A stretch of DNA of 64,000 nt. Source: JASJAR01 sp038530285 (lineage in GTDB: Bacteria > Pseudomonadota > Alphaproteobacteria > Rhodobacterales > Rhodobacteraceae). A program made the position numbers and the translations under genes. Positions 9,872-18,584 of the stretch are shown here, in pieces. Position 1 is the first letter of the stretch. Every line of letters starts with the position of its first letter. The notes under the pieces were generated by a model, which saw only the letters and a list, made by a program, of their open reading frames with translations, had not been told where the DNA came from and did not search any database. Location: the NCBI GenBank assembly GCA_038530285.1, contig JBCBCY010000008.1:1-64000 (forward strand), in the 5' to 3' direction.

Positions 9872-11800
9872 ATGACCACGAGACCAGCAACGCCGCTTTT
9901 GGATCGTATCACGCAGCCTTCAGACCTGAAGGGGTTGTCGGATCATGATCTGACGACGCTTGCAGATGAGGTCCGCGCCGAGACCATCTCGGCGGTGTCA
10001 GAGACCGGCGGGCATCTGGGCGCCGGGCTTGGTGTGGTTGAGCTGACGGTCGCGCTGCATGCGGTGTTTGATGCACCCAAGGACCGCCTGATCTGGGATG
10101 TGTCGCATCAGTGCTATCCCCACAAGATCCTGACCGGACGACGCGACCGCATTCGCACGCTCCGCCAGGAAAACGGATTGTCGGGGTTCACCAAACGGTC
10201 GGAAAGCCCATACGACCCCTTTGGCGCGGCGCATTCATCAACGTCGATTTCGGCCGCCCTTGGCTTTGCAGTGGCGCGTGATCTGGGGGGTGCCCCTGAC
10301 CACGGGATCGGCGATTGCATTGCGGTGATCGGCGACGGGGCCTTGTCGGCGGGTATGGCCTATGAAGCGATGAACAACGCAGGCCACCTGAAAAAGCGCC
10401 TGATCGTGGTCCTGAATGATAATGAGATGTCGATTGCTCCGCCAACGGGGGCGATGTCGTCCTATCTGTCGCGGCTGTATGCGGGCGCGCCGTTTCAGGA
10501 ATTGAAAGCGGCGGCGAAAGGGGCCGTCAGCCTGTTGCCCGAACCCCTGCAGGAAGGGGCCAAGCGCGCCAAGGATGTCCTGAAGCATATGACTGTGGGC
10601 GGGACCCTGTTTGAAGAGCTTGGGTTTTCCTATCTCGGGCCGATTGATGGCCACGACATGGAACAGCTGTTGAACGTGCTGCGGACGGTCAAAACCCGCG
10701 CGACCGGGCCGATCCTGATCCATGCGATCACCAAAAAGGGCAAGGGCTACGCCCCGGCTGAAGGTGCCAAGGACAAAGGCCATGGTGTGGGCAAGTTTGA
10801 TGTGCGCACCTTTGAACAGCCCAAGGCCGTGTCCAATGCGCCGTCCTATACCAAAGTGTTTTCCGAGGCGCTGATTGATGAGGCGGCGCGCGATGAAAAG
10901 ATCGTTGCGGTGACAGCGGCCATGCCTGACGGCACCGGGCTTAAGGCCTTTGCCGAACGCTTCCCGGCACGGTGTTTTGACGTGGGGATTGCGGAACAAC
11001 ACGCGGTGACGTTCAGCGCCGGGATGGCCGCAGGCGGTTTGAAGCCGTTTTGCGCGCTTTACTCGACGTTTTTGCAGCGGGGCTATGATCAGGTCGTCCA
11101 TGACGTGGCGATCCAGCGGTTGCCGGTGCGGTTTGCGATCGACCGCGCGGGCCTTGTTGGGGCGGACGGTGCCACCCACGCGGGTGCGTTCGATGTCGCT
11201 TACCTGGCGAACCTGCCGGGGTTCACGGTGATGGCTGCGGCAGATGAGGCCGAGCTGCAGCATATGGTGGCGACCGCCGTGGCCCATGATGAGGGCCCGA
11301 TTGCTTTTCGTTTCCCGCGCGGTGAAGGCACTGGCGCCGAGCGGCCCGCCCAAGGCGAGGTCCTGCCCATCGGCAAGGGCCGGATCGTGCGCGACGGCAA
11401 AGGGGTTGCCATTCTGTCGTTCGGCACCCGGTTGTCTGAAGCATTGGAAGCCGCCGAAGCGCTGGGCACGCGGGGCATCTCGCCGACTGTGGCGGATGCG
11501 CGGTTTGCCAAGCCTTTGGACGAAGAGCTCATCCTGACGCTCGCCAAATCCCATGAGGCTCTGATTACCCTTGAAGAGGGTGCGACGGGCGGTTTCGGAA
11601 GCCATGTTGCGCATTTTCTGGCCGAGGCCGGGGCGTTTGATACCGGTCTGAAGTATCGGTCGATGGTGTTGCCGGACATCTTCATCGATCAGGCCAGCCC
11701 ACGCGCGATGTATGATGTGGCGGCCCTGAATGCTGCCGATATCGAGGCGAAGGTCTTGGCGACACTGGGTGTCGCGATGATGGACGCCGGTGCCGGCTAG
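9872..11800 (+). CDS. dxs: 1-deoxy-D-xylulose-5-phosphate synthase
   Basis: First enzyme of the MEP pathway: condenses pyruvate and glyceraldehyde 3-phosphate to DXP with thiamine diphosphate. 642 residues, full length. Seen: SHQCYPHKILTGR, the TPP motif from GDGALSAGMAYEAMNNAG to LNDNEMSI, the DXS-specific YLGPIDGHD, catalytic DVGIAEQHAVTFSAGMA in the pyrimidine-binding domain, and a transketolase C-terminal domain. It depends on TPP; a TPP-controlled thiamine importer is encoded at 19.9-23.1 kb. ispA ends 31 bases upstream and the next gene starts before the dxs stop. Confidence 0.97.
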   Translation: MTTRPATPLLDRITQPSDLKGLSDHDLTTLADEVRAETISAVSETGGHLGAGLGVVELTVALHAVFDAPKDRLIWDVSHQCYPHKILTGRRDRIRTLRQENGLSGFTKRSESPYDPFGAAHSSTSISAALGFAVARDLGGAPDHGIGDCIAVIGDGALSAGMAYEAMNNAGHLKKRLIVVLNDNEMSIAPPTGAMSSYLSRLYAGAPFQELKAAAKGAVSLLPEPLQEGAKRAKDVLKHMTVGGTLFEELGFSYLGPIDGHDMEQLLNVLRTVKTRATGPILIHAITKKGKGYAPAEGAKDKGHGVGKFDVRTFEQPKAVSNAPSYTKVFSEALIDEAARDEKIVAVTAAMPDGTGLKAFAERFPARCFDVGIAEQHAVTFSAGMAAGGLKPFCALYSTFLQRGYDQVVHDVAIQRLPVRFAIDRAGLVGADGATHAGAFDVAYLANLPGFTVMAAADEAELQHMVATAVAHDEGPIAFRFPRGEGTGAERPAQGEVLPIGKGRIVRDGKGVAILSFGTRLSEALEAAEALGTRGISPTVADARFAKPLDEELILTLAKSHEALITLEEGATGGFGSHVAHFLAEAGAFDTGLKYRSMVLPDIFIDQASPRAMYDVAALNAADIEAKVLATLGVAMMDAGAG

Positions 11801-12461
11801 TGGGCAACTGGCCGACCCCCATGGGCGCGGTGTGATCCTGTGGCGCTGGGCGGTGTTTCTCTTGGCCGCGGGCTTCTGCCTTTATGAGATCGTCTTACGC
11901 GGGGATTACGGCGCACCGGGTGGGCCGTTTCGGTTTTTGACGATCTGGGCGCTTTGCCTGTCGTTTTGGGCCGCAAGCCGGATGCTGGCCCTGTCTGAAC
12001 GGCGCAGCGAGCGGGACTGGTCGACGTTCGTTGCTGTCACCGCGGTGGCCAATGCGCTGGTTGTGCTGCTGTATTGGCGGTTGTGGTTTGAAGACCCGGC
12101 CTTGGTGCAATCGCGCGGGCCGATTGTCTGGTGGCGTGAATATTACCTTCACGCCTTGGGCCCCTTGCTGCAATGGATTGATGCGTTGTTCGTCTTCGGG
12201 GGGATCCGTGGGATTTGGCGGGCCGCCCTTGGGCTGGCGGCTCTGATCGCGGGCTATATCGCGTGGATTGAGTTGTTCGTATCGCGTTTCAACGACCTGC
12301 CAGTGGGCAATATCGCGACCGGCTTTCCCTATCCGTTTTTGAACAATCTAGAGCTCGGGGGGCGGGTGGAATTCTACGCCACAACAGCGACTACGGGCTT
12401 CATATTCCTTGGCGTGTTCGGGGCGGCGGCCTGGGGTCTGCGGCAGTGGCGCGGGGCCTAG
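11790..12461 (+). CDS. Integral membrane protein, tentatively Pr6Pr/AIG1-like
   Basis: 223 residues with about six hydrophobic segments (around 15-32, 40-60, 72-92, 112-135, 145-165, 195-218). Tentative assignment to the Pr6Pr/FAR-17a-like family rests on the layout and on segments such as HALGPLLQWIDALFVFGG and FPYPFLNN. The start shown is a GTG inside dxs (11-base overlap); a GTG at 11832 is an alternative. The function is unknown. Its stop shares a CTAG with the stop of the convergent epimerase gene. Confidence 0.6.
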   Translation: MPASGQLADPHGRGVILWRWAVFLLAAGFCLYEIVLRGDYGAPGGPFRFLTIWALCLSFWAASRMLALSERRSERDWSTFVAVTAVANALVVLLYWRLWFEDPALVQSRGPIVWWREYYLHALGPLLQWIDALFVFGGIRGIWRAALGLAALIAGYIAWIELFVSRFNDLPVGNIATGFPYPFLNNLELGGRVEFYATTATTGFIFLGVFGAAAWGLRQWRGA

Positions 12462-13318
12462 TCCGCGTCCAAAAGCGCTTGAAGGCCGGCTTTGTAGTTT
12501 GGGTATTTCAGCTCAACGCCCAACTCATCCTTGATCCGGTCGTTCCGCACCCGCTTTGATTCCGCGTAAAAACTGCGGGCCATGGGCGACATATCGGCGT
12601 CTTCGAACGCGGTATCCGGGGGCACGGGCAGGCCCAGAAGTTCGGCAGCGTACGCGATGACGTCCTGGGGCGGGGCCGGGTCATCATCACACAGGTTATA
12701 GATGCGCCCGGGATTGGGCCGCGCGATGGAGGCTGCAAGCACCTGGGCGATGTCATCGACATGGATACGCGAAAAGACCTGGCCGGGCTTTATGATCCGC
12801 CGGGCGGTGCCAGCGCGGACCTTGGCAAAGGGGCCGCGGCCTGGCCCGTAGATGCCGGCGATGCGAAAAATGTGCAGCGGCAGGCCCGTGCGGTCGGCAA
12901 GGGCGGACCAAGCGGCTTCTGCGGCCACGCGGGCGACGCCGCGCTCGGTCGAGGGGGTCAAAGGTGTCGCCTCGTCGACCCAGCCGCCTTGGTGGTCGCC
13001 GTAGACCCCAATGGTCGAAAGATACCCCACCCATTCAAGGTTGGGTGCGGCTTCCGCGATGCGGTCTTCCAACGCCGCGAGCACCGGGTCGGCGCCGTCT
13101 TTGGGCGCGATAGAAGTCAGAAGATGGCTGGCTTTGCCAAGCGCCCGGGTGATCCCGCCGCCGGGCCAAAGAATGGGTGTTACGCCGTCGGCTTTCATCG
13201 CTTCGGCCTTGGCGACCGACCGGGTCGTGCCGGTGACGGTCCACCCACGGGGGCGCAATTGGCGCGCAAAGACCTGCGCCGAATAGCCATGTCCGAATGA
13301 AAGCAGGTTGTTCCCCAT
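12458..13318 (-). CDS. NAD(P)-dependent SDR/epimerase-family protein (YeeZ-like)
   Basis: 286 residues from the ATG at 13318, which has AGGA just upstream; a longer frame to 13483 is not supported. Seen: a Rossmann entry with GHGYSAQVFARQL (near residues 9-21) followed by TGTTRS, a YLSTIGVYGDHQGGWVDE segment carrying the usual Ser/Tyr region of atypical SDRs, and RIAGIYGPGRGPF. This is the extended-SDR pattern seen in YeeZ-like proteins, whose substrates are not established. It reads convergently into the membrane protein gene and is divergent from amn. Confidence 0.8.
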   Translation of the reverse strand: MGNNLLSFGHGYSAQVFARQLRPRGWTVTGTTRSVAKAEAMKADGVTPILWPGGGITRALGKASHLLTSIAPKDGADPVLAALEDRIAEAAPNLEWVGYLSTIGVYGDHQGGWVDEATPLTPSTERGVARVAAEAAWSALADRTGLPLHIFRIAGIYGPGRGPFAKVRAGTARRIIKPGQVFSRIHVDDIAQVLAASIARPNPGRIYNLCDDDPAPPQDVIAYAAELLGLPVPPDTAFEDADMSPMARSFYAESKRVRNDRIKDELGVELKYPNYKAGLQALLDAD

Positions 13319-13420
13319 GTCCTGTGCAGATAGCCGGGCGCCCCCATCCTGGCAAGCGGCCAGAAATCGCATTCGCAACGCAGCTGTGCGCGTGCTAGGG
13401 CAAGGACCAAGAAACAACCC

Positions 13421-14914
13421 GTGAGCAGAAACATGACCTATGCCCGCAACCTTCCGGTCGTGACACCGGACGCGCCGGACCACGAGGCGTTTTCAGACGC
13501 CGCTGCGGCCGTCAAACGGCTGATTGACTTGTTTGAGGGCGCCACCGGGTTCCTGTGCGACCGGTTCGTTGAAGTCCTGTCGTCGGGCAATCAAAATCAG
13601 AAGTTCCGGGCGTTTTACCCTGAGATCCGCTTTTCAATCTCCAGCCATGACCAGATCGACAGTCGCCTGTCCTTTGGCCATGTGGTCGAACCGGGGGCCT
13701 ATGCCACGACCGTGACGCGGCCGGATCTGTTTGAGAACTATCTGACCCAGCAGATTGGGCTGATGATCAAGAACCACAAAGTCTCGGTGACTATCGGGCC
13801 ATCAGACACGCCGATCCCGGTGCATTTTGCCGTTGCCCGCAAGGAAGGCCTGACCGTGCCCCAGGAGGGGGCGGCGGGATTTACATTGCGCGACGTCTTC
13901 GATGTGCCCGATCTTGCGACGACCAATGACGACATTGTCAATTCCTATGGCTACCTCAACGAAGACGGATCGCGGCCCTTGGCCCCGTTCACCGCGCAAC
14001 GGGTGGATTATTCCTTGGCCCGGTTGTCGCATTACACCGCGACGGCGGCTGAGCATTTCCAGAACCATGTGTTGTTCACGAACTATCAGTTCTATGTCGA
14101 TGAGTTCATCGCCTATGCGCGGGCGGCACTGGCGGACCCTGCCAGCGGATATACCGCGCTTGTCGTGCCGGGCGGTCAGGTGATCACCGACCCGCAAGAC
14201 GATATCGCCGAATTGCGGAAGATGCCGCAGATGCCTGCCTATCATCTGGAACGCGACGGCGGGTCGGGGATAACGCTGGTCAATATCGGGGTTGGACCGT
14301 CAAACGCGAAGACGGCGACGGATCATATCGCGGTGCTGCGGCCCCACGCCTGGTTGATGGTCGGCCATTGTGCAGGCCTGCGGAATTCGCAGCGTTTGGG
14401 GGATTATGTGCTCGCCCATGGCTATGTGCGCGACGACCATGTGCTGGATGATGACCTGCCGGTCTGGGTGCCGATCCCGGCACTGGCCGAAGTTCAGGTG
14501 GCCCTTCAGGACGCGGTGGCCGAGGTCACGAAGCTGGAAGGCTATGAACTGAAGCGGATCATGCGCACCGGCACGGTTGCGACCCATGACAACCGCAATT
14601 GGGAATTGCGCGACCAATCGGGCCCGGTGCAGCGCCTGAGCCAGTCCCGCGCGATTGCGCTTGATATGGAAAGCGCCACGATTGCCGCCAACGGGTTCCG
14701 CTTCCGGGTGCCCTACGGGACGCTGTTGTGCGTGTCTGACAAGCCGCTTCATGGCGAGTTGAAGCTGCCCGGTATGGCGACCGACTTTTACCAGACCCAG
14801 GTGTCGCGCCACTTGTTGATCGGGGTCTGCGCGATGGAGAAAATCCGGGATATGCCCCTGTCACGCATCCACTCGCGAAAGCTCAGAAGTTTTGAAGAGA
14901 CCGCGTTTCTGTAG
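13421..14914 (+). CDS. amn: AMP nucleosidase
   Basis: Hydrolyses AMP to adenine and ribose 5-phosphate, a purine salvage and energy-charge enzyme. 497 residues from GTG 13421; ATG 13433 is an alternative four codons in, and neither has a strong ribosome-binding site. Seen: an N-terminal Amn-specific domain (SSGNQNQKFRAFYPEIRF in pieces, KNHKVSVTIGPSDTPIP) and a C-terminal nucleoside phosphorylase-fold domain with IGVGPSNAKTATDH, MVGHCAGLR and ALDMESATIAANG, the last carrying the purine and ribose contacts. Length agrees with the family. Confidence 0.93.
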   Translation: MSRNMTYARNLPVVTPDAPDHEAFSDAAAAVKRLIDLFEGATGFLCDRFVEVLSSGNQNQKFRAFYPEIRFSISSHDQIDSRLSFGHVVEPGAYATTVTRPDLFENYLTQQIGLMIKNHKVSVTIGPSDTPIPVHFAVARKEGLTVPQEGAAGFTLRDVFDVPDLATTNDDIVNSYGYLNEDGSRPLAPFTAQRVDYSLARLSHYTATAAEHFQNHVLFTNYQFYVDEFIAYARAALADPASGYTALVVPGGQVITDPQDDIAELRKMPQMPAYHLERDGGSGITLVNIGVGPSNAKTATDHIAVLRPHAWLMVGHCAGLRNSQRLGDYVLAHGYVRDDHVLDDDLPVWVPIPALAEVQVALQDAVAEVTKLEGYELKRIMRTGTVATHDNRNWELRDQSGPVQRLSQSRAIALDMESATIAANGFRFRVPYGTLLCVSDKPLHGELKLPGMATDFYQTQVSRHLLIGVCAMEKIRDMPLSRIHSRKLRSFEETAFL

Positions 14915-14944
14915 CGTCGGTCTAGTAAATAAAGCGGAAAACCC

Positions 14945-14986
14945 CACAAAATCGGCTGATTCAACACAAAATCGGGCAGATTTTGT
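14945..14986. promoter_or_regulatory. Three copies of ACAAAATC upstream of the HU-like gene
   Basis: CACAAAATCGG occurs at 14945-14955 and again at 14965-14975, exactly 20 bases apart, about two helical turns. An inverted copy, GATTTTGT, sits at 14979-14986, so the second and third form a hairpin with a 5-base loop. This could be a regulator site for the HU-like gene or part of an amn terminator. Confidence 0.35.
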
Positions 14987-15061
14987 TGTACCCCCCCGCA
15001 ATATGCAGTTACATCCCTAGGATGAGGCCCATAAAAACAAGGGCAGAACGAGGAGATCATC

Positions 15062-15349
15062 ATGTCGAAACCGATGACAAAGACGCAGCTCGTCGCGGCG
15101 CTGGCCGAAGAAATGGGCACAGACAAGAAATCTGCAGGTGGCGCGCTGGACGCGATCATCGGCATCATCACCAAAGAAGTGTCCGGCGGCGGTGCTGTCA
15201 CGCTTCCAGGTGTTGGCAAGATCTATTGCCGCGAACGGCCCGAACGCATGGTGCGCAACCCGGCCACCGGCGAACAGATCAAAAAGCCTGCCGACAAGGT
15301 CGTGAAGATGACCATCGCCAAGGCGTTGAAAGACAGCGTTAACGACTGA
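15062..15349 (+). CDS. HU-family DNA-binding protein
   Basis: 95-residue nucleoid protein, preceded by a strong GAGGAG ribosome-binding site. Seen: N-terminal helical dimer part (TKTQLVAALAEEMGTDKKSA), the DNA-grasping beta arm with V-R-N-P-A-T-G-E (the conserved RNPxTGE), and a K-rich C-terminal helix ending ALKDSVND. It departs from classical HupB in having GVGKIYCRERPERMVRNP in place of the usual GFGxF arm base. It is monocistronic with its own terminator directly behind. Confidence 0.9.
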   Translation: MSKPMTKTQLVAALAEEMGTDKKSAGGALDAIIGIITKEVSGGGAVTLPGVGKIYCRERPERMVRNPATGEQIKKPADKVVKMTIAKALKDSVND

Positions 15350-15371
15350 ACGGTCGCATGACGTTTGACGG

Positions 15372-15400
15372 GGCCGCCTTCGGGCGGCCTTTGTCGTTTT
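15372..15400 (+). terminator. Rho-independent terminator after the HU-like gene
   Basis: Perfect 7-base stem GGCCGCC/GGCGGCC (15372-15378 with 15383-15389) closed by a TTCG tetraloop and followed by TTTGTCGTTTT. It lies 22 bases after the HU-like stop. Confidence 0.9.
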
Positions 15401-15410
15401 GGGATCGCGC

Positions 15411-16412
15411 TCAGGCGGTCTGAATAATCTGGTCGATGAGGCCCAGAAGATCGCCGAAATATCCCCCAGATCGGGCGGGCCGCGTGGGGTCGGATGTGAT
15501 GGCGATGGCAAGGCCGCGGTCGGGCACGATGGCGATCACCTGACCGCCATAGCCGCGGGCCAGAGCCACACGCGCGCCGTCAGACTGGCCCAGAAACCAG
15601 CCCAGGCCGTAGGACAGGCCCGAAAACGGCGAGAAGGTGCGCGCCACCAGCGCATCTGCGGTGTAGCCTTCGCTGATCACCTGCGTGTCGTTCCAGGTGC
15701 CTTTGGCGGCGAACATTTCAGCAAAGCGGATCATCGCTTCGGGTGACAGGGCCATTTCGTTGCCGCCCAGATAGTAGCCTTGGGGGTCGCGGGTCCAGGC
15801 GGGGATCTCGATGGCCAAAGGCGCGCCCAGCCAGTCGCGCGCCAGGTTCAACAGGCTTTGATCCGTGGCTTCGGCAAGGACCGCGCCCAGGATATGGGTG
15901 CTGCCGGTGGAATAAAGCATCCGCGCGCCGGGGTCGGTCAGAAACGGGCGCGACAGGGCGTCGGCGACCCAATTGCTGCTGGACACCCATTCGCCGTAGT
16001 TTGGGCCCGATGTGCGTTCGAGCCCGGCGCGCAGCGTCACAAGGTCTTCCAAGGTGATGTCGGCGGCGCGCGCATCAGCACTTGCCGGGATCAGTTGTGG
16101 CGCCACATCGCCGATGGTGGCTTGAAGTCCCGGGACCACTTGGCGGTCGATGGCAACGCCAAGAAGTGCCGCAACAATGGTTTTCGACACGGATTTGACG
16201 TTAGCGGGTCGGTCAAGCTCAGGGCCGCGCAGATGCTCTTCGACCAGGCGGATCCCATCTTTTTGCACGATCAACCCGTGAAGCTGGTCGAAACCCCGTG
16301 CGGTGTCGGCCACACGTTCCATGGCTGGCACAGTCACCGAAATCGCCGGACTGGCCAGGGTGGCCGCAAGGCCCGAGAGTGCCGTACGCCGAGAGAGGTC
16401 ACGCGGAGTCAT
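15411..16412 (-). CDS. Exported serine hydrolase (beta-lactamase class C / penicillin-binding fold)
   Basis: 333 residues. Seen: an N-terminal twin-arginine-like leader (DLSRRTALSGLAATL), the catalytic S-x-x-K (SVSK, Ser74-Lys77), a YST triad (Tyr167 onward) where YxN is more usual, and a late RGYGGQ segment taking the HxG/KTG position. Family knowledge: such serine beta-lactamase-like proteins act as esterases, peptidases or D-aminopeptidases; true beta-lactamase activity is not implied. It ends 11 bases from the terminator of the convergent HU-like gene. Confidence 0.85.
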   Translation of the reverse strand: MTPRDLSRRTALSGLAATLASPAISVTVPAMERVADTARGFDQLHGLIVQKDGIRLVEEHLRGPELDRPANVKSVSKTIVAALLGVAIDRQVVPGLQATIGDVAPQLIPASADARAADITLEDLVTLRAGLERTSGPNYGEWVSSSNWVADALSRPFLTDPGARMLYSTGSTHILGAVLAEATDQSLLNLARDWLGAPLAIEIPAWTRDPQGYYLGGNEMALSPEAMIRFAEMFAAKGTWNDTQVISEGYTADALVARTFSPFSGLSYGLGWFLGQSDGARVALARGYGGQVIAIVPDRGLAIAITSDPTRPARSGGYFGDLLGLIDQIIQTA

Positions 16413-16501
16413 ACTGTCCTACTTGGTCTGATGGATGGCGGGTTCAAGCGGTCTGGTGCCGGTTGATGCACGCTGCTAGGCCTGCGCTGGAATATGGGGG
16501 T

Positions 16502-17377
16502 ATGGGCTTGGACCTGCGCGCAATCCTTATGGGGCTCGCCTTTGCGGTGATGTGGTCTTCGGCGTTCACGTCAGCCCGCATCATCGTGGCCGATGCGCCG
16601 CCCTTGCTGGCGTTGGCGTTGCGGTTTGCGATTTCGGGCGCGATTGCGGCGGGGATCGCCGCCGCGCTGGGGCAGACTTGGCGGATGGGCCGTGATCAAT
16701 GGCGCGCCACGGTGGTCTTCGGGCTATGCCAGAACACGCTCTATCTTGGGCTGAATTTCGTGGCGATGCAGACGATTGAGGCCGGACTGGCCGCGATCAT
16801 CGCCTCGTCCCTGCCGCTTTGGGTGACACTTGCAGGTTGGCTGGCCCTGGGAGAGCGTCAACGCCCCCTGGGGCTGATCGGGCTGGTCGCCGGGTTCATT
16901 GGTGTCTTGCTGGTGATGGGCTCACGATTGTCTGACGGGGTGGATGTTTGGGGTGTGGCCTTGTGCATTGTGGGTGTTCTGGCGCTGACCGTGGCGACCC
17001 TATCGGTGAAAGGTGCCACCGCGGGCGGCAACCTTTTGATGATCGTGGGCCTGCAGATGTGGGTCGGTGCGGCGGCCCTGGCAGTGGCGGGTTTCGCGTT
17101 TGAGACGCCTGATTTTGCGCCAAGCTGGCGGTTGGCTGCGGCCTTTAGCTATACCGTATTGGTGCCCGGGCTTGCGGCCACCTGGGTGTGGTTTTTGCTG
17201 GTCAATCGGGTTGGGATGGTGCGCGCCTCGACGTTTCATTTCCTCAACCCGTTTTTTGGTGTGGCCATTGCGGCTGTCCTTTTGGGTGAGGCGCTGCGTC
17301 CGCTCGATCTGGTGGGTGTTGGCGTGATCATGGCCGGAATCCTGGCGGTGCAGCGGTCCAAGCTCGCGGGTGGCTGA
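16502..17377 (+). CDS. EamA/DMT-superfamily permease
   Basis: 291 residues from ATG 16502, preceded by a G-run. Ten hydrophobic segments in two EamA repeats (about residues 5-140 and 150-285). Seen: the first-repeat pattern FAVMWSSAFTSARII and GLNFVAMQTIEAGLAAII, and the second-repeat end FHFLNPFFGVAIAAVLLGEAL. Family members export amino acids, nucleosides or other metabolites; the substrate is not predictable. The longer frame back to 16298 overlaps the divergent serine hydrolase and is rejected. Confidence 0.88.
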   Translation: MGLDLRAILMGLAFAVMWSSAFTSARIIVADAPPLLALALRFAISGAIAAGIAAALGQTWRMGRDQWRATVVFGLCQNTLYLGLNFVAMQTIEAGLAAIIASSLPLWVTLAGWLALGERQRPLGLIGLVAGFIGVLLVMGSRLSDGVDVWGVALCIVGVLALTVATLSVKGATAGGNLLMIVGLQMWVGAAALAVAGFAFETPDFAPSWRLAAAFSYTVLVPGLAATWVWFLLVNRVGMVRASTFHFLNPFFGVAIAAVLLGEALRPLDLVGVGVIMAGILAVQRSKLAGG

Positions 17378-17445
17378 CAGAATTTTGAACGCCTGAAACG
17401 CCGTTTTGCGTGACTTTCGCCTGCGAAACGGCAAGTTCGCGGTCA

Positions 17446-18153
17446 ATGGATATTGTTTTTGGATACCTTGCGGGGCTTTTGACCCTGATCAACCCCTGCG
17501 TTCTGCCGGTGTTGCCGATCATTCTAGCCAGCGCGACGCAAGCCAATCGGCTGGGGCCTGTCGCTTTGGCCGCGGGTATGAGCTTGGCGTTTGTGACCTT
17601 GGGCATGGTGATCAACGTGGCGGGTCGATCGCTTGGCCTGTCATCGGAAGGTGTTGCCGACATTGGTGCGGTTGTGATGATTGGCTTCGGGCTGGTGCTG
17701 GTCGTGCCACGGTTTTCGGAAAGTTTTGCCACGGCGACGGCGGGTTTCGCGCAAAGCGCTGACGCTCGCATCGACGGGATCGACCGGGGCGGGCTTGGCG
17801 GGCAATTTGCCACCGGCGCACTGTTAGGTGCGGTCTGGAGCCCTTGTATCGGCCCGACGCTTGGCGGTGCGATTGCCCTTGCCAGTCAGGGCGAAAGCCT
17901 CGGCTGGGCGGGCGCGATCATGGCGGCCTTCGCACTGGGCGTCTCAACACTGATCCTTGCGCTGGCTTACGGGGCGCGCGGCCTTTTGAGCGGCGGCGCG
18001 ATGCATGCTTTGGCCGAACGGTCACGGCCCATCATGGGTTGGGTGCTGATCGCGGTGGGCGTCGGGCTTTTGCTTCGGGTGCACCACTACATTGAATTCT
18101 GGGCGTTGGAGAACCTTCCCGCCTGGCTTATGGACCTTTCGGTCTCAATCTAA
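17446..18153 (+). CDS. ccdA: CcdA/DsbD-type transmembrane thiol-electron transporter
   Basis: 235 residues, six or more membrane segments, lacking the DsbD periplasmic domains. Seen: the two characteristic membrane cysteines, Cys18 in LINPCVLPVLP and another in VWSPCIGPTLGG (near residue 130), which shuttle electrons from cytoplasmic thioredoxin to the periplasm. The gene sits 14 bases before an exported thioredoxin, its likely partner, so the pair probably reduces periplasmic disulfides, perhaps for cytochrome c maturation. ATG 17446 was taken; a GTG at 17410 would add 12 polar residues before the first membrane segment. Confidence 0.85.
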   Translation: MDIVFGYLAGLLTLINPCVLPVLPIILASATQANRLGPVALAAGMSLAFVTLGMVINVAGRSLGLSSEGVADIGAVVMIGFGLVLVVPRFSESFATATAGFAQSADARIDGIDRGGLGGQFATGALLGAVWSPCIGPTLGGAIALASQGESLGWAGAIMAAFALGVSTLILALAYGARGLLSGGAMHALAERSRPIMGWVLIAVGVGLLLRVHHYIEFWALENLPAWLMDLSVSI

Positions 18154-18167
18154 TCAGGAGACGACAC

Positions 18168-18584
18168 ATGCAAAGACGCGCTTTTCTGCTTTCGACCGCT
18201 GCGGCGGCCGCCCTTGTGACCACGGGGGCCCAAGCCGGTGTCGGAACAGATTACACGCCGGGACTGGTTGAAAAAGAACTGGCCGCAGGCAAGACTGTTT
18301 TCCTCGATTTCGCGGCGACGTGGTGCACGACCTGCCGCGCGCAGGAACGCACGATCACTGCATTGATGAATGAAAACCCCGCCTATGGTCAGGCGATCAC
18401 GTTCATCAACGTGGATTGGGACCAGTACCGCACCGCCCCATTGACCCAGCGCTTGAACATTCCGCGCCGGTCAACACTGGTGGTCTTGAAGGGCGACCAG
18501 GAGCTGGGCCGCATTGTGGCCGGGACCGGCCGTGCCGTCATTCAGGAGTTGATGGACACGGCCCTTTCGGCAGCAACGGCTTAA
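18168..18584 (+). CDS. Exported thioredoxin-fold protein
   Basis: 138 residues with a leader (MQRRAFLLSTAAAAAL, cleavage likely after AQA at residue 23) and the redox motif W-C-T-T-C (Cys53, Cys56). The start has AGGAGAC upstream. Odd point: the loop that usually has a cis-proline before a threonine reads IPRRSTLVVL, with Ser102 in the proline place. It follows the CcdA-like gene closely and is probably its periplasmic electron acceptor. Its stop shares TTAA with the aroC stop on the other strand. Confidence 0.85.
   Translation: MQRRAFLLSTAAAAALVTTGAQAGVGTDYTPGLVEKELAAGKTVFLDFAATWCTTCRAQERTITALMNENPAYGQAITFINVDWDQYRTAPLTQRLNIPRRSTLVVLKGDQELGRIVAGTGRAVIQELMDTALSAATA

Noticed and set aside
10238..11614. 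A 458-codon open frame on the minus strand inside dxs
   Set aside because: Fully antisense to dxs, whose motifs fix the real frame; such frames are common in GC-rich DNA.
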